Source: Pyrocephalus nanus (taxonomy: Eukaryota > Chordata > Aves > Passeriformes > Tyrannidae). Taken from it: DNA of 64,000 nt. Positions 1 to 11,955 of the stretch are shown in pieces. The position numbers were made by a program, and so were the translations under genes. How positions within the stretch are numbered: the stretch's first letter is position 1; every line of letters starts with the position of its first letter. Location of the stretch: the NCBI GenBank assembly GCA_038380795.1, contig CM076259.1:96893739-96957738 (forward strand), in the 5' to 3' direction. The notes under the pieces were generated by a model that was not told where the DNA came from, did not search any database, and saw only the letters and a list, made by a program, of their open reading frames with translations.

Positions 1-1607
1 TATAAATGAGCCATCTAGGTTCCCTTCTGTTCTCAGTATAGAAGAGAGGTATCTGCAGAGAACAATTCTGCTGCTGAGGGGGATGAATTGCTTCAGACAT
101 CACCTGCTTTTCTCTTCTGACTATAAAAGGAGCTTGGCCAGTGAGTTGACATCACAGTTGCATAAGGCCAAAGTTCAAGGTGTTCAGTCCCAACCAAGCT
201 CAGAATATATAAATCTCTCTTTGGACAACAAAAATCATATTTTTAGGTAAACAATATTCCCCAATTAAAAATACCTAACTTTTTTATTTAAACTCTAAAT
301 TATTCCAGCTTCCCATGAAGCTACCCAAAATTGAAATATAATGGGAAAAGCCAGAAAAAGAAAACTAGCGCAGCCAAGACAGGGATAAACATTTAAAATG
401 TGTATGTAGTCAGGCTGAATCAAAGCCCGCAGATTTTTATGGAAGAATAAGGATGGATTTGAAAGTAATTGACATACCAGAAGGCAACCACTCAAAAGGG
501 CAGGCTTTTTTTTTTAAAAGCAAAGTATACGCCTTATAATCTACACAATTCAGTGTGACATATTCTTATGTTATATAGCATAACTGAACATTTATCTAGC
601 CTGTCCTCATTCAGGGTGCTGCTGCACACACCTAAACACAAAAGCACTTAAATATTTCTGAAATTCTTTGAAACATTCCAGAAAAAAAGGTGATTAACCC
701 CTTTGTAGCCCTTTATTTCAAATTGAATTGATTTTATGTAGTTGTACTGCTACACATGTTGATTGCTCCAAGTTAAAACACTAACGTTATAATATTTTGA
801 AATAACAGCATATGAACACGTAATGGCTAAGCTGGAACAATTTGTAACAACCTATATGGTCCTAGAGAACAAGAAAAGAAAATTCCTTTTTTGATTTTTG
901 AATCTGATTAGACACTTTAAATTTAAGGCATTTCCCTCTAAACTGGAAGACTAAACCATAAAATTGTTGTTAGATTTTTCTGAAAACCAGAAGGATGCAG
1001 CCTAGCAGAGAACCAACTTCAAGACTTTTTCAGTGGTTGTGAATGTCTATAAAGTTTGGCATAAAGCCTGTTGTGGCCCTACAGTGAGCTAGTATAGCTC
1101 TAAATTTAGTGATTCAAACTACATTTTAGTTTCTGTGACACCACTGCATGATTTCCATATGCATTAATTTCCTGACTCATTTCTCAAAAGACAAAGTCCA
1201 ACAAGTGACACTGCAGTGGCATCAGCAGAAAATCTGCCCTGGAACTGTATGTGCTCGAGATCTTCTAACCATGCTCTAGGGGGACAACATTCAGAGCTTT
1301 TGTGCCTCTGGCCTATTTAAAACTTCACAGAGGTAATTCCTACAGAAATAAAAATTGTCTCAGCTATATGAAGATTCAGTATCCCAACATGACTGCAATT
1401 TTTGGATAACTCATTCATGTAACTTCCTTCCATGAGACATTTACATAGACATAACACAACATTCCAATGCGAAGGTGAAGAGATGGAAGAATGGGTATAG
1501 GATTTAACTCTGAATTATTGTATAGTATTGTATTAATGTTCTACAACTCTGAGACAGACGATGAGAGTCCTCCTTAGAAAAAAAAGTAAACCAAAAATTT
1601 GACAAAC
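1..1607 (-). other. ANOS1: ANOS1 intron 8, 5' part
   Basis: This is AT-rich unique sequence following the exon 8 donor. I looked for the next anosmin exon (FN3-3 second half, with a DPTV- and HVRW-like motif) on the minus strand and did not find it, so intron 8 continues out of the window. No repeat family was recognised. A short T run (509-517) is the only simple sequence. Confidence 0.8.
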
Positions 1608-1757
1608 CCGTCTTCTTCCAGTAGACTTTGACCTGAAGTTGATTGTCCTGATAGAAAGGAGTTCCAATTTTTAGAAAACGAGTGGTTTTCCTTCTTTGAA
1701 AGGGTGGGTAAGGATCTACCAGTCCTTTCTGTGGTTTCCCAGCAGATGCCCGTTCCT
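1608..1757 (-). CDS. ANOS1: ANOS1 exon 8: inter-domain linker and start of FN3 domain 3
   Basis: This 150-nt exon reads [12 protein letters not shown], then a proline-rich stretch and [16 protein letters not shown]-like [18 protein letters not shown]. The last block is the A and B strands of FN3-3 with its conserved Trp. QRRKTTR is a basic patch equivalent to the RRRPTR stretch of the human protein. The acceptor is GCAG at 1758-1761. The donor begins at 1607 as GTTTGT, unusual because positions +3 to +4 are TT; it is the only GT that fits the ending of the homologous exon. Reading through would soon leave the FN3 pattern. It ends in phase 1. The next coding exon must lie left of position 1. 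Confidence 0.92.
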
Positions 1758-4700
1758 CTGCAATACATAGAACAATCAGGAAACTATTTAGTTAGTACAG
1801 TGCTGTAAAATGACTATTTTAACTGTGCTGAAATTCAGGAAATAATACTATCTCTCATCCAAATTATCTTATTTCAGTATCTTACCTAAATGAAATTAGC
1901 ATAAAGAACAAACTGTCCATAAGAGTTGAAAAGAATATCACTTGTTTGAAATTCAGTCAAAGAAAATATTTTAGACAGGGACAGAAAAAGATAAATATAT
2001 TATTATATGAAAATGCTCTGTAAATTTTCCAAATAATCATAAAGAAAGGCACTGTATTTATATCCCCAAGAACAAGAAATGTTAACAGGCTGACTTTTTA
2101 AACCAACATAGCATCTAGCAGTAGATCTGTGTAATCATTCAGTCTTTATATTCATGCAGTGTTTGAATATTCACAAAAACCAAGGACGGCATTGAGTGTA
2201 TCCCACAGAGTGACACGTGGTTATTACATCAAAGTAAATACAGTCTTTTGGTATGCTATATAAGAACACTGTGGTCAGATTAAAGATCTTTCCTGCCCAC
2301 CTTTCTTTTTCCAAAAGTCAATGGTGAATGCTTAGGGAAACACTGAAAGAGCAGAATTTTCTTTCAGCAATTCCCTTTGTTATATGTGCCTAACTTCCAA
2401 CAATCAATGGTAACGGGACGTCCTTCATCAAGCCTTTTCTTTGGCAACAATTTATCAACGTTTAGCAGAGTTGACAGTATTTCTAGATATTTTCAGTTGA
2501 AAAGGCAGCAATGTTGATTCAAACTGCACTTTTCATTGCACACTTGCAAATATATCTAATCCAATTACGAAGATCAGATTATTAACAAAAAAAGCTGTAT
2601 AATTCAATAGTACACCTAAAGGAAAACTGAAGAATCCAATAATTAGGAAGTGTCAAATTACTAATTACATACTTGAGAGAAAGAAAGACAGACTCATTGC
2701 AATAATTCTCACAAATAACAAATAAACCAGAACAATTTGCCTCACATGTAACATAAAATTGACCATTTTGCCTTATATGTAGCTTCAGCTGAAACTCACT
2801 TGCTTTATGGTCAAATTTTACTTTCTCAGCCATTTCCTGAAACTGGAACAATTTTTCACATTCTTTCTTTGTTTTACATTAAAGTAAAACTACCAAACTT
2901 TAGGAAATTCTTTCTCAAGGTAACCATAATGTTTCTGCTGCCTAAATGGAAATCAGAAAGTAATAGAAAGAACTAAAAACTAAAATCTATTAGGTATTCC
3001 TCAACTTAAATTATTTTAATTTTATTAAATCTCTGCTTTGCTATTCTCTGTCTGCTCCACTTCCAGAAAAACCAGGACACTAATTTAGAATATTTCTATA
3101 TAAAGATCAAGCAAGAGTCTTGCTGCATTTCCCAGAAGTGAAGCACACAAATATAGTGAAGTAACATATTTCTGAGTGTGAGGAAATATAATGCCAGAGG
3201 GCTGGGGTCAAAGCTCACAGAGGTCTGTAGGACTAAATTACTTCAGTGAGTTATGGACTATCTCTCTTCTGACAATAGGACCAGACACCTAAAAACCAGA
3301 GCTTAATTCCACACAGAGCTGAGCATCTGACAGTGAGACTTCAGCAAAATTGGCATGTTGCTTCTGGAATTACTTCCCAAAGGCTATGGAAGTCCCAAAA
3401 TAAAGGCAGGCCATGAATGTCATGTCCTAGATAATATTTCAGGCAATTTATTTTTCCTTTTTGTATTTCTCCATCTGCTTCTGAGTATTCTCAAAAGTAC
3501 CTCAAGCAGAACTGGATCTGTACCTAACTTGAGTGAGATTCAGAAGAAAATTTGCATCTCCTCTAGGAGTCGTGTTTATTTCCTTTTTGACGTAAGCTAC
3601 AATCTAGCCATTTTTTTTAAATGTCCAAAAAGGTCTGAATACATCTCTCAGCAGAGTGCTCTATTTACTAAAATGTGTGATATCGGTGTTTAGGTTCAAA
3701 GAATCTTGAATCCTTTACCTCAAAGCTTTAGTAGAAAGGATGCTCAGATTTGTCTATAAATTTATTACTGAAATACTCTACTGTAAAACAAATACATGTT
3801 TTACTTCTTGCAGGCACTGATTTGCACTTAGAAAGAACATATTGCTCATTAACTAAATGGATGTTCATAATTTGAACAGAACAGTCAAATACTTAAAGTA
3901 TATGAGAGTACAAAAATATTTTTCTCAGTATAGTCTTAGTCTAGTTTTTAAAAAAATGTAACAATTAATTAACTTTTTAGTACAAAAAGGTCACCCCAGT
4001 AAAGCAAAATAAAGCACCAGGCATTAGAAAGTCTGTACTAATTACAAATAAGTAGATAGCAGACTTTCACCGAGAATACTGATGGACTGTTTTCTGAAGC
4101 AAAACAACCAAGGAGAGGGCAGAGTATCCAAGCAAAATTGTGGAAGGAATTCAAATCCAGCTGTGGCAGTGATAGGAAAGAGGTGCCACTGGAGTGGACA
4201 AAAAATGATGAAATAACCGAAGTCACAAGTGAGGTGTAGCATAAATGAACTCCATTTGGTAAAGGATTTGTAAGTAATACCTCAGATGTGATCTGCATCA
4301 GATTCTGAAAAACACAACAACTCGAAGAGGGAAAAGTGAAACAAAGATCTTCCTCTCTCAACACAAACCAAGGGATGATACAGACCAATAGAGTCAGATC
4401 ATTAGTGAGGTCATGGAAAGCTGATACAGCACTACCAGTGAAAGGGTTTCTTGCAGGAGGTATGGAATTGTACCAAAAATTACATGGTCCAATCTCAATT
4501 ACTCAGCGTAAGTTTAGAGGGGTTTTTTTTATACTAAAAGTCTTTATTTACTATGTTTAAAGACTAGAATGATCTGACCTAGAGTCAGGACTAGCAATAA
4601 AGTACGAGAAAGGTCGGTTGATTAGGAAATGTTTTATATCAATTCATTATAGATACATATTTGTGTGGTCCAAGAACCTGGAGGCCTATTCTAGGCTACT

Positions 4701-5096
4701 AAAAATAGTCAGGATTTTGAAAGATATTGCAGGTTAATACTGTCCAGTTAAGACAAAAACACGGAAATGGTTTTATTCCAGACACTGACTAATACAGTCA
4801 GTATTTATACCTACATCTAAAGAGTACTAACACAATAGTCATGTAGATGCATCATTGCAATTGTTTATTTTAGATGCGTAGGATCTAAGACAAAGAATTA
4901 AGCAAAAACTGACATCAATTTTTAGATAAGAAATTTAACATGAAAAGGCTACTCAACTGAGAGAGGATCTTTGAGCTATGAAACAGCCTGTTTTAAGAAA
5001 ACTGTATTTTAAAATTTGGCAAATCATTATATAAAACATTCAAATTCCAGATAAAGGAGAGAAAAAACATTCAGGTATTGGAATATGATTACTCAC
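1758..5096 (-). other. ANOS1: ANOS1 intron 7
   Basis: This 3.3-kb intron is bounded by the GTGAGT donor of exon 7 and the GCAG acceptor of exon 8. The sequence is AT-rich and without a recognisable repeat or coding block. Open frames of 89 to 116 codons on both strands show no domain pattern and are taken as chance. No other structure was seen. Confidence 0.85.
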
Positions 5097-5244
5097 TATT
5101 ACTCCCGATGTCTTGAGTCGTGCTAAAATGGAGAGAAACCTTAGCACTTTTTAGGCGTATCTGACCCCAACGTGTTACTGCCTGCAGTTCTACATTGTAG
5201 TTGCTGTTGGGCTGGAGCCCCTCCAGGACCACATAATTTTGGGC
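5097..5244 (-). CDS. ANOS1: ANOS1 exon 7: second half of FN3 domain 2
   Basis: This 148-nt exon encodes 49 codons plus one base. It reads [27 protein letters not shown] and [13 protein letters not shown], the E to G strands of FN3-2 with the Leu-x-Pro turn and the Tyr/Leu core pattern. It matches the anosmin-1 segment that ends in a poorly conserved linker (here TQDIGSN). That linker is one residue longer than in human by my count. The acceptor AG is at 5245-5246 (TTATAG); the donor is a strong GTGAGT at 5091-5096. It ends in phase 1, and the leftover A joins AG of exon 8 to give Lys. Confidence 0.95.
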
Positions 5245-7760
5245 CTATAATAGAATAAATATACAAAGCAGTTACAGTATTGCTGAAACACAGGCCTTTA
5301 TTAAAAACAGGCCTGCTATCTTAGGCACCCTACCTTTTTTAAATTAGAAAACTCACATATAAATTTCAGAGCAAAATCTCTTTTTTTGGACTCTGCTTTT
5401 CTGTTTCATTTAAAAATTCTAACCTTCTTGATGCTGTTTTTGCAGTTCCTTGGCAATTCCAAACCACTGTTTAGGCTAAAACTAAGGGTTTTCTTCCATA
5501 AAAAGAATTTTTTTCTTATGCCAAAATCATTTTAGCCAAAGGAATTTAAATGCTTTATTCCCCAATTTCTGTGTTAGTAAAGCATTAAAAACTTTTTCAA
5601 GAGACGCCAGTCTGAAGATAGTTCAAATCCAACATTTAATACATTTTTCAATATTTTCTATTTGTTTCAACTTTTGAATTTAAAAATTAAAAAAAAAAAA
5701 ACAAAACAAAACAAAAAAAACACACCAACCAAAAATAAAATACTTACTCATTGAAAGAAAACTTTTTCCCTATAAAACAGAAAATATAATAGAAAAAATA
5801 CAGTTTCCAGTGTCATGGAAGTGTCTTTAATAGGGAAACAATAAAGTAGGTTTCTCATTCTCCAGTAAATAATCCATAAATTAAAGCAAGTCAGACAATA
5901 TTACAAAGAAGAGTTCAGGCTTCTCAATAGTCTTACAGTTTAATTTTGTCTAACTTTAATTATAAAACTGTCCTTCTAGCACATGTGTCAGGTGGAAGAC
6001 ACTACTTCTTGTTTTTATTAGAATTCCTTGTGCCTCTTAAGTTTGACAGCCAATCCAGAGTGAAAAAGATAACTATTTACCCATGTAACCATCCCATATT
6101 TAGCACTTGGAATGTTAACATGGGATTGCCAAAAGCATTTAATATTAATTATCTTTACTTGTTTTGTGCTGACATATTGACTATACCTCTTGATTAAGAG
6201 TGTTAATATTATAGTCAAATTAACTGAATGTCTACCTGGAATGATTTCAACTGGAAATCAGTATAAAATTATTTGAATTAGGCTATATCTAAACATTAAA
6301 ACTGAGCAAAAATAATCTTCAATTATCTTTTGAAACCAAGATTTTTCCACCTTTCTTTTTTTAATTTTCCTGCATTTTCCATTTTTAGCCTAAGAGTTGT
6401 TATAATATTCAAATGACTATTGATTAGCAACAGCATCTGGAGTGTCCCATAGGAAGGTCTGAATATCACTGGCACTGATGTACAATTTCATTACAGGCTG
6501 GAGAAGAAAAAAGTACAGTAAACCAGGAGTAATATGAAAAATATTGCAAGAGCCATACATTTCTATAAAAATATGCCTTGATTCTTCTGTATTTCCCTAT
6601 ATTCAAGGTCAGAAATTTGGTCCAAATTAATGTAATGTTCAGCATTAGATCTGTTTTAATAAATTTTTATGTAGGATGTACACTATGCAAAGTGCCAAAA
6701 TGACATTAGGGACCAGATCAATTTTGAAATTCTCTGGGGTTTGTGATTTAAGGACCAGCTTGTAGAGAGAAAGGTGCCTCGTATCTTTAGGCTGAAGACT
6801 CTGTCCTGAATGTCTCAAGTCAATATAAATTGTCCTGAGAAACACAAACTTTTCTACATAGAATAGTCCAACCCTCCTCCTATCTTGCCAGAATAATTTT
6901 TTTAGAGAACAATAAAGAACTAATCTTTTTTTTCTGTGCAAATTTACTTGCATGATTTCATCACGCAACCTTCACTGACTTTATAAGGGTTTGGTGACCA
7001 AGGGACAAAGAGGGAACTATGACCATCTGTCATTCATCACAGTTCAAATGGGCAGCCAGAGCCAAAACACAGAGTTCATGCAGACATGGGACAAAATTAT
7101 CACAATGCATCTATGCACAATGCACTGAGAATCAAGTTCAACCTGTTAACTATAATTCATTTATATTTCTTTTAATTACTTTAAATAATATGCAGTATAC
7201 TTAAGGATATCATAACAGAAAGCTTTCCAGTAAACCAATACTTAATACATCATTAAAGAAACTCATTCTTTGTTGATAAGGAAATATGTCAGATTCTTGG
7301 TACAGTAGCTTTATTTAAAGAGTTTTGAAAATGTTCTTCCCTTGGACCTATGCTGATTATTTAACAGTTATTCTCTAAAATAGTGTCACAAGTTTTATTT
7401 GCATAGTGAAAGAACAATGTTACAGATGAAGTTAGGCTTTTTAAATAAAACAACCACTGCATCTTTAAGAAGCACTAATAGAATAAGCCTGAATTTCGAG
7501 GACTAACAGCATTTAACTTTCTGTTGATCTTTCCTGAAAAACCTTATTGTATTTAGCTTCATTTTAAGGCAGAAGTCTGCTTCTCTCCCTGAATTCAGTG
7601 TAAGATAAGCATTGAGAGATCAAAATTTTCTATGGCCCTGGTGATATGAAGACTACTACTTTAGCAGCTGCTGAAATCATTCATCTTGTCACATAGTTTA
7701 TACTTACACTATATTTTGTGCCAGAAATAAGCCAGATTTCTGTCCCATTTATTAACTTAC
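5245..7760 (-). other. ANOS1: ANOS1 intron 6
   Basis: This 2.5-kb intron lies between the two halves of FN3-2. Its notable content is an A-rich stretch at 5689-5740 with interrupted AAAAC units. Otherwise it is unique AT-rich sequence with no coding or repeat assignment. Confidence 0.85.
5687..5741 (+). repeat. A-rich simple repeat with (AAAAC)n
   Basis: A run of about 13 A is followed by three AAAAC-type units and another A run, then degenerates to CACACC. It is a low-complexity microsatellite, perhaps grown from a retroposon poly(A) tail; no retroposon body is recognisable beside it. Confidence 0.8.
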
Positions 7761-7963
7761 CCCATCAGTAGTCTTCCTTCTCTTTTTTTTTGCTGGAATT
7801 ACATATTTGCTATATGTCCAGCTCCAGAAGACTTTGTAGTGGTGCACTGGGATATCAGGCTCTTCTGGAAGATCCCAAGTAATCATTACATTTACACTCC
7901 CATCATTGCTTGCGCTGATATTGGCAATTCTGATATTAGATGGAGCTGGTGGAGCAGATGGAT
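7761..7963 (-). CDS. ANOS1: ANOS1 exon 6: first half of FN3 domain 2
   Basis: This 203-nt exon completes a split Asp codon and adds 67 codons. Visible blocks are [10 protein letters not shown], the linker into FN3-2; [20 protein letters not shown], the B to C strands with the conserved Trp; and a basic tail [12 protein letters not shown] sequon NIS occurs in ANISASN. By my count the human exon encodes one residue more, in the variable SWMVSSK region, so a one-codon deletion is likely on one lineage. The acceptor is at 7964-7965 and the donor is a consensus GTAAGT at 7755-7760. It ends in phase 0. The KKKRRK cluster could contribute to the strong heparin affinity of anosmin-1 (inference). Confidence 0.96.
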
Positions 7964-8944
7964 CTGGAATTTAAAATAAACAAAGAGATTCTAAAATAAA
8001 GATCATCTTCAATACGGTAAAGATTATCTTCATCTTATGTATTCACCAGGCATACACAAGCTGGATTAAACACACTAAATATATTGAGGAAAGTTCAGGC
8101 AAAGATTTCCCGTCGTTGATACAGCTTCTTGTAAATTCCAGAAATTCAAACTGTACTGAAGTAAAAATTATGGGTTAGCATCTAGTTTTGTCATTACTCT
8201 GTGTTTTTGAAAGTTCACAAACATTATGAAGCTTTGTCAAAATGTACTAGACTATTGGTTTTACTACTTCAAATACACAGTGAGTGTAAAACACTCAAAT
8301 TTTATAAGTGGCATTGTAGAGTCACCGCAGAATGATATGGTAGAAATACTGAATTTTTTTTCGTGTTGCCAGATAATTCTCAGATGATAAAATTATGTTA
8401 CAACATGTTGAATCTTTCTCCAAAATTCTAATATTGGTATTTACCACCATGGGACATAAATCCTTTCTTAGAATTAATCCAATTAAGATGTACTGATATA
8501 TTATTCTCTGATAGAAGTCTATAGGGGTTTTTTTTTGGAGTGACAAAAAGCAGTTACCTTCTCCTGCGACTTATTTCACTATTCTGTTCAATTCCTGGCC
8601 AATATCAACTGAGATAATAGTTGTCAGTTATCTTTGTGCTGACTTTAGAGTCAAAAAGGACATCTGACAGTTAGATGCTCAAATATTGAATCTTTTTCAA
8701 TACTGAATTTAAGGTCCTTCTTGTGGACTTACTATATAATATGCTGGCCCCAACTAATGTGAATCAATGGATATTTTGCAACTGAGCTTCTGAAAGTCCA
8801 ATTTGCTGTTTAACAAATCCTACTTTTCTACTTTTTAATCCCACTTTTTAACTCTTACCTTTTTTTAAATGGCTGTGGTAGCCAAAAATTCATGACAAAT
8901 ACAAGGACACTAAAAAACCAAAATTTACTAGAAGTAAGCAATGA

Positions 8945-9010
8945 GACTCAAAAAGAAAAAAACAAAAACACAAAAAAACCCCAAAACCAACAAAAAAACC
9001 CCAACAAAAC
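8945..9010 (+). repeat. A/C-rich low-complexity tract (AAAACCCC-like)
   Basis: About 65 bases contain only A and C apart from a few G at the left edge. AAAAAAACCCC occurs twice together with CAAAACCAAC spacers. In the ANOS1 pre-mRNA this reads as U/G-rich with two GGGG runs. Confidence 0.8.
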
Positions 9011-9546
9011 ATAATCAAAACTATATCAAGCACAATAAAAGAAATTCATGTTAATTAAGACCTTTTAGGAACCTGTAGCCTTATTTGCCAGAAATAAAAC
9101 CAGAGCTATGCACAGGGGACACCAGACATTCAGTTACTGCATGGTTCACCTGCATCTTTTTATAATGGTAAATGAGCTGTTAAATAAACTTTCCAGGCAT
9201 ACTAAGTTCATTAGATAATCCCTATGACAAATGGTCTCACTGAAAAATTCCATCATTTACTTCATGAAATAAGACATTCAGAATTAATAAAGACAGCATT
9301 TCACTTTTAAAGATCAGCAGATGTGAAATAATGGTTTATTCCTGTTATTGAACAGGACTCTTGCCTAAGTAACAATGGATACTCCTAACACATGCCATTT
9401 TACTTAAATAGTAATGGATGTCTCTGTTTCCTCACACATATAATTCAACCTAAACTTTGGCCATAAAAGTTACACAGCATACTCAGGTATTCTGGAAATT
9501 TAACATAATTTTCAAAAAGTAAGAATTCCTTAATTCTCATTTGTAG

Positions 9547-9603
9547 TTTTTTTTTTTTTTAATCCAATCACAAGCCATTTGCCTTTTTTTTTTTTTTTTT
9601 TTT
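9547..9603 (+). repeat. Two poly(T) runs
   Basis: Fourteen T at 9547-9560 and twenty T at 9584-9603 are separated by 23 bases of mixed sequence, ending 45 bp before the LTR start at 9649. On the ANOS1 strand these are poly(A). They could mark an old retroposon tail on the minus strand, but no body was recognised. Confidence 0.85.
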
Positions 9604-9920
9604 CTGGCTTTGGAGAAGCACTGCAGTTACACTCTTTTCCTTACCTATTGTGCTGATTTTGGCTGGGGTAGAGTTAACTTTCTTCCCAGTGGCTGGTATG
9701 GGGCTATGTTTAGGATTTGTGCTGAACGCAGGGTTGATAATATAGAGATAGTTTTGTCATTACTGAGCAGGGGTCTTACAGAGCCAAGGCCTTTTCTGCT
9801 TTTCACACTGTCACACTGGCAAGGAAGCAGGGAGTGCATAGAAGCTTGGAGGAAACACAGCTGGGACAGGTGACCCAAACTGGCCAAAGGGATATTTCAG
9901 ACCCTATCACATCATGATCA

Positions 9921-9930
9921 GTATATAAAG
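9921..9930 (+). promoter_or_regulatory. TATA box of the solo LTR
   Basis: GTATATAAAG is followed by a G-rich purine block, as in the U3 to R boundary of this LTR family. It would direct transcription rightwards, antisense to ANOS1. Activity is not shown. Confidence 0.6.
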
Positions 9931-10107
9931 TTGGGGGAAGAAGGAGGAAGGGGGAGATGTTTGGAGTGATGTTTGTCTTCCCAATTAACCGTTATGCTTG
10001 AAAGGGCCCTGCTCTCCTGGAGATGACTGAACACCCACCTGCCCACGGGAAGCACTGACTTAATTCTTTGTTTCGCTTTGCTTGTGTGTGCAGCTTTTGC
10101 TCTCCCT

Positions 10108-10113
10108 ATTAAA
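10108..10113 (+). terminator. Poly(A) signal ATTAAA of the solo LTR
   Basis: ATTAAA follows a pyrimidine-rich stretch and precedes CTGTGTGT, placed in the R/U5 part of the LTR. It is on the plus strand and so should not act on ANOS1 RNA. Confidence 0.55.
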
Positions 10114-11843
10114 CTGTGTGTATCTTAACTGAGTGTTCTGGCTTTTACCCTTCTGAGTGTCTTCCCTGTCCCGATGGTAGGGGAGTGAGTGAGTGGCTGC
10201 GTGGGGCTTGGTTGGCAGCTGGGGTGAAACCACAACACCTGAGAAGCAGCCAACCACTCCATCTTAAAGTATATAAAAGTACTTATATTGGAATGGATAA
10301 ATTAAAGAAAAAATAAGCTAAATGGCTTGTACTATTCTCTGATACAACTTTTTTTTTCTTTCTATTGTTTAGTAAAATAAGTAAACATAAATTATATTTA
10401 TATATGATAAATATAAACACAATCATGATTCCTACATCTAAAACCTTTATTAAGCATTCATCTTCACTATTTAAAATGTTTTGGCGGGGAGGGGTTATGG
10501 TACATTCCTATGAGAATGTATTAGGGAAATAAAACATTTATAACCTGAAGTGCAACATGATCATATTACTGTAGGTGAATTATTTAGGTTATCTCCCAGA
10601 AGTACTATGCATCATGTATTATGTATACAAAACATATGGGATAGAATTAAAGTGTTTCAGAGAATATGTCTTTCCAAATGGTCAGATATAAGTAAAAAAA
10701 AATTCTAAGTATAAAACTTGGTTTTCCTCCTGCATCTACAGAAAACTGAGACTCATTTAAAAAAAGAAATCTAGAAGTTAAAAGAAGTAACTCTTCTGGA
10801 CAAAGTGCATTATGATTAAAAATATTTTGAAGGTCTAGTCAACAATTTTTTTTAGGTCCAAAAGCAAATGACCGAATTTATATTCTTCCTTTTCAAATGT
10901 TTCTTTCGCCACCTCAAAAAAGAAAATAGTAAGGAAGAACTATGTGCGTACTGAATCTATGTGCATCCTGTATCTTTTATAATTGCACAGTTTATTTAAA
11001 ACATTACTTTATCAGTAGCATTTCTTCTGTGCTCACTAGAAGCAGTCCAGTCAGCAGATAAAATGTTGATCTACATTTGAAAGAATATCTATTAGTGTTT
11101 CCACTTTGCTATGTGAGAATGCAAACGTATTAAAAATCATTGGTTAATTACAGTTAAGGAAAGAAAGAATGCCCTCATAGAAGGAATAGACATGTGAAAT
11201 AATACATCAATAGCAGAGATTTTCCTGATTGCCCTCTTTCTTCAAAGTTTCCTTTGCAAATCTTGTAAATGTCATCCACAAAAATGCCTTTGAACAACGA
11301 AGAATAGTGGTGGTGGTAGTCGTAGAAGACAGAAAGGAGATCTGCAGCTGACAAACATGAAAAGGTGAGACATCTGAAAGTAGCTCATTTTTTATAAGAC
11401 CTTTTTTAAAACTAGCAGAGTCATCATCATGGCTAGGCTTTGCTAATGAAGATTTGAGAGATGTAAGACATCAAAGATAAACTAAATTTATTACAGTTTT
11501 GCATTTCATCATCTGGAAAAAAAATCATGTCTGATTGTATGGATGCAACAGTAAAATATTTCTTAAATTTGGGGTGTATGACCTGAAATATTAAGCCACT
11601 TAGTGAGCATTTTATAGCTGAGAGTCCATTCCAAGTTAAGCATTTCAACACCAGTATATAATTTATTCATCTATTTCTATATATTTCTATGACAGTTATC
11701 ACTATCACAAAGTGATAGAATCATCGTTTTGTAAGCTGAAAACCCAAGAATATTAATCGGTTCTTCACTTGAAAGGATTTATTTTCACCAGCAAAACAGA
11801 CAAGTGAGAAGGAATAGCAGGGCAAGATATTTGATCTCTGTCA

Positions 11844-11955
11844 TTAAAAAAAAAAAAAAAAAAAACAAACAGAAAAAAACAGGAAAAAACCCAGAATAAC
11901 CAAAACCCCACCATCAAAGAAAACACCCAAAAAACCCAACACCCTCCTTAACCTC
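11844..11955 (+). repeat. Poly(A) run followed by A/C-rich tract
   Basis: Nineteen or more A from about 11846 pass into about 90 bases made of A runs and C runs (CCCA, CCCCA, ACCC repeats). On the ANOS1 sense strand the C runs become GGG runs at 11942-11944, 11935-11937, 11926-11928 and 11906-11909. Confidence 0.8.

Larger units (their letters stand above)
9649..10237 (+). mobile_element. Solo LTR of an endogenous retrovirus, well preserved
   Basis: The element starts TGTGCTGATTTTGGCTGG and ends in CCACAACA, giving TG...CA termini. Promoter and processing signals are intact in the expected order: a TATA box in GTATATAAAG at 9921-9930 and an ATTAAA poly(A) signal at 10108-10113 about 180 bp later. 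It shares the same order of recognisable blocks with the copy at 41943-42488, for example GATTTGTGCTG, CTGACC-like CCAAAGGGA, TGTTTGTCTTCCCAA and GCTTTTGCT. Both match a bird LTR family I recall as common in songbirds; the exact name needs a repeat library. Flanking 5-mers CCTAT and CCTGA are only a partial match, so the target duplication is decayed or absent. No gag, pol or env is next to it. It lies antisense to ANOS1. Confidence 0.88.

Noticed and set aside
1574..1768. 64-codon minus-strand frame starting [14 protein letters not shown] over exon 8
   Set aside because: It is another frame and extends past the splice sites. The real exon 8 frame gives the FN3-3 pattern ending VKVYWKKT.
3355..4388. 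Open frames of 112 and 116 codons on opposite strands
   Set aside because: They lie in intron 7 with no domain pattern, no splice or transcript support and low-complexity composition. They are likely chance.
6760..6890. ATAGAATAGTCCAACCC, reminiscent of a CR1 end
   Set aside because: Only about 20 bases match, and the blocks that should follow are absent.
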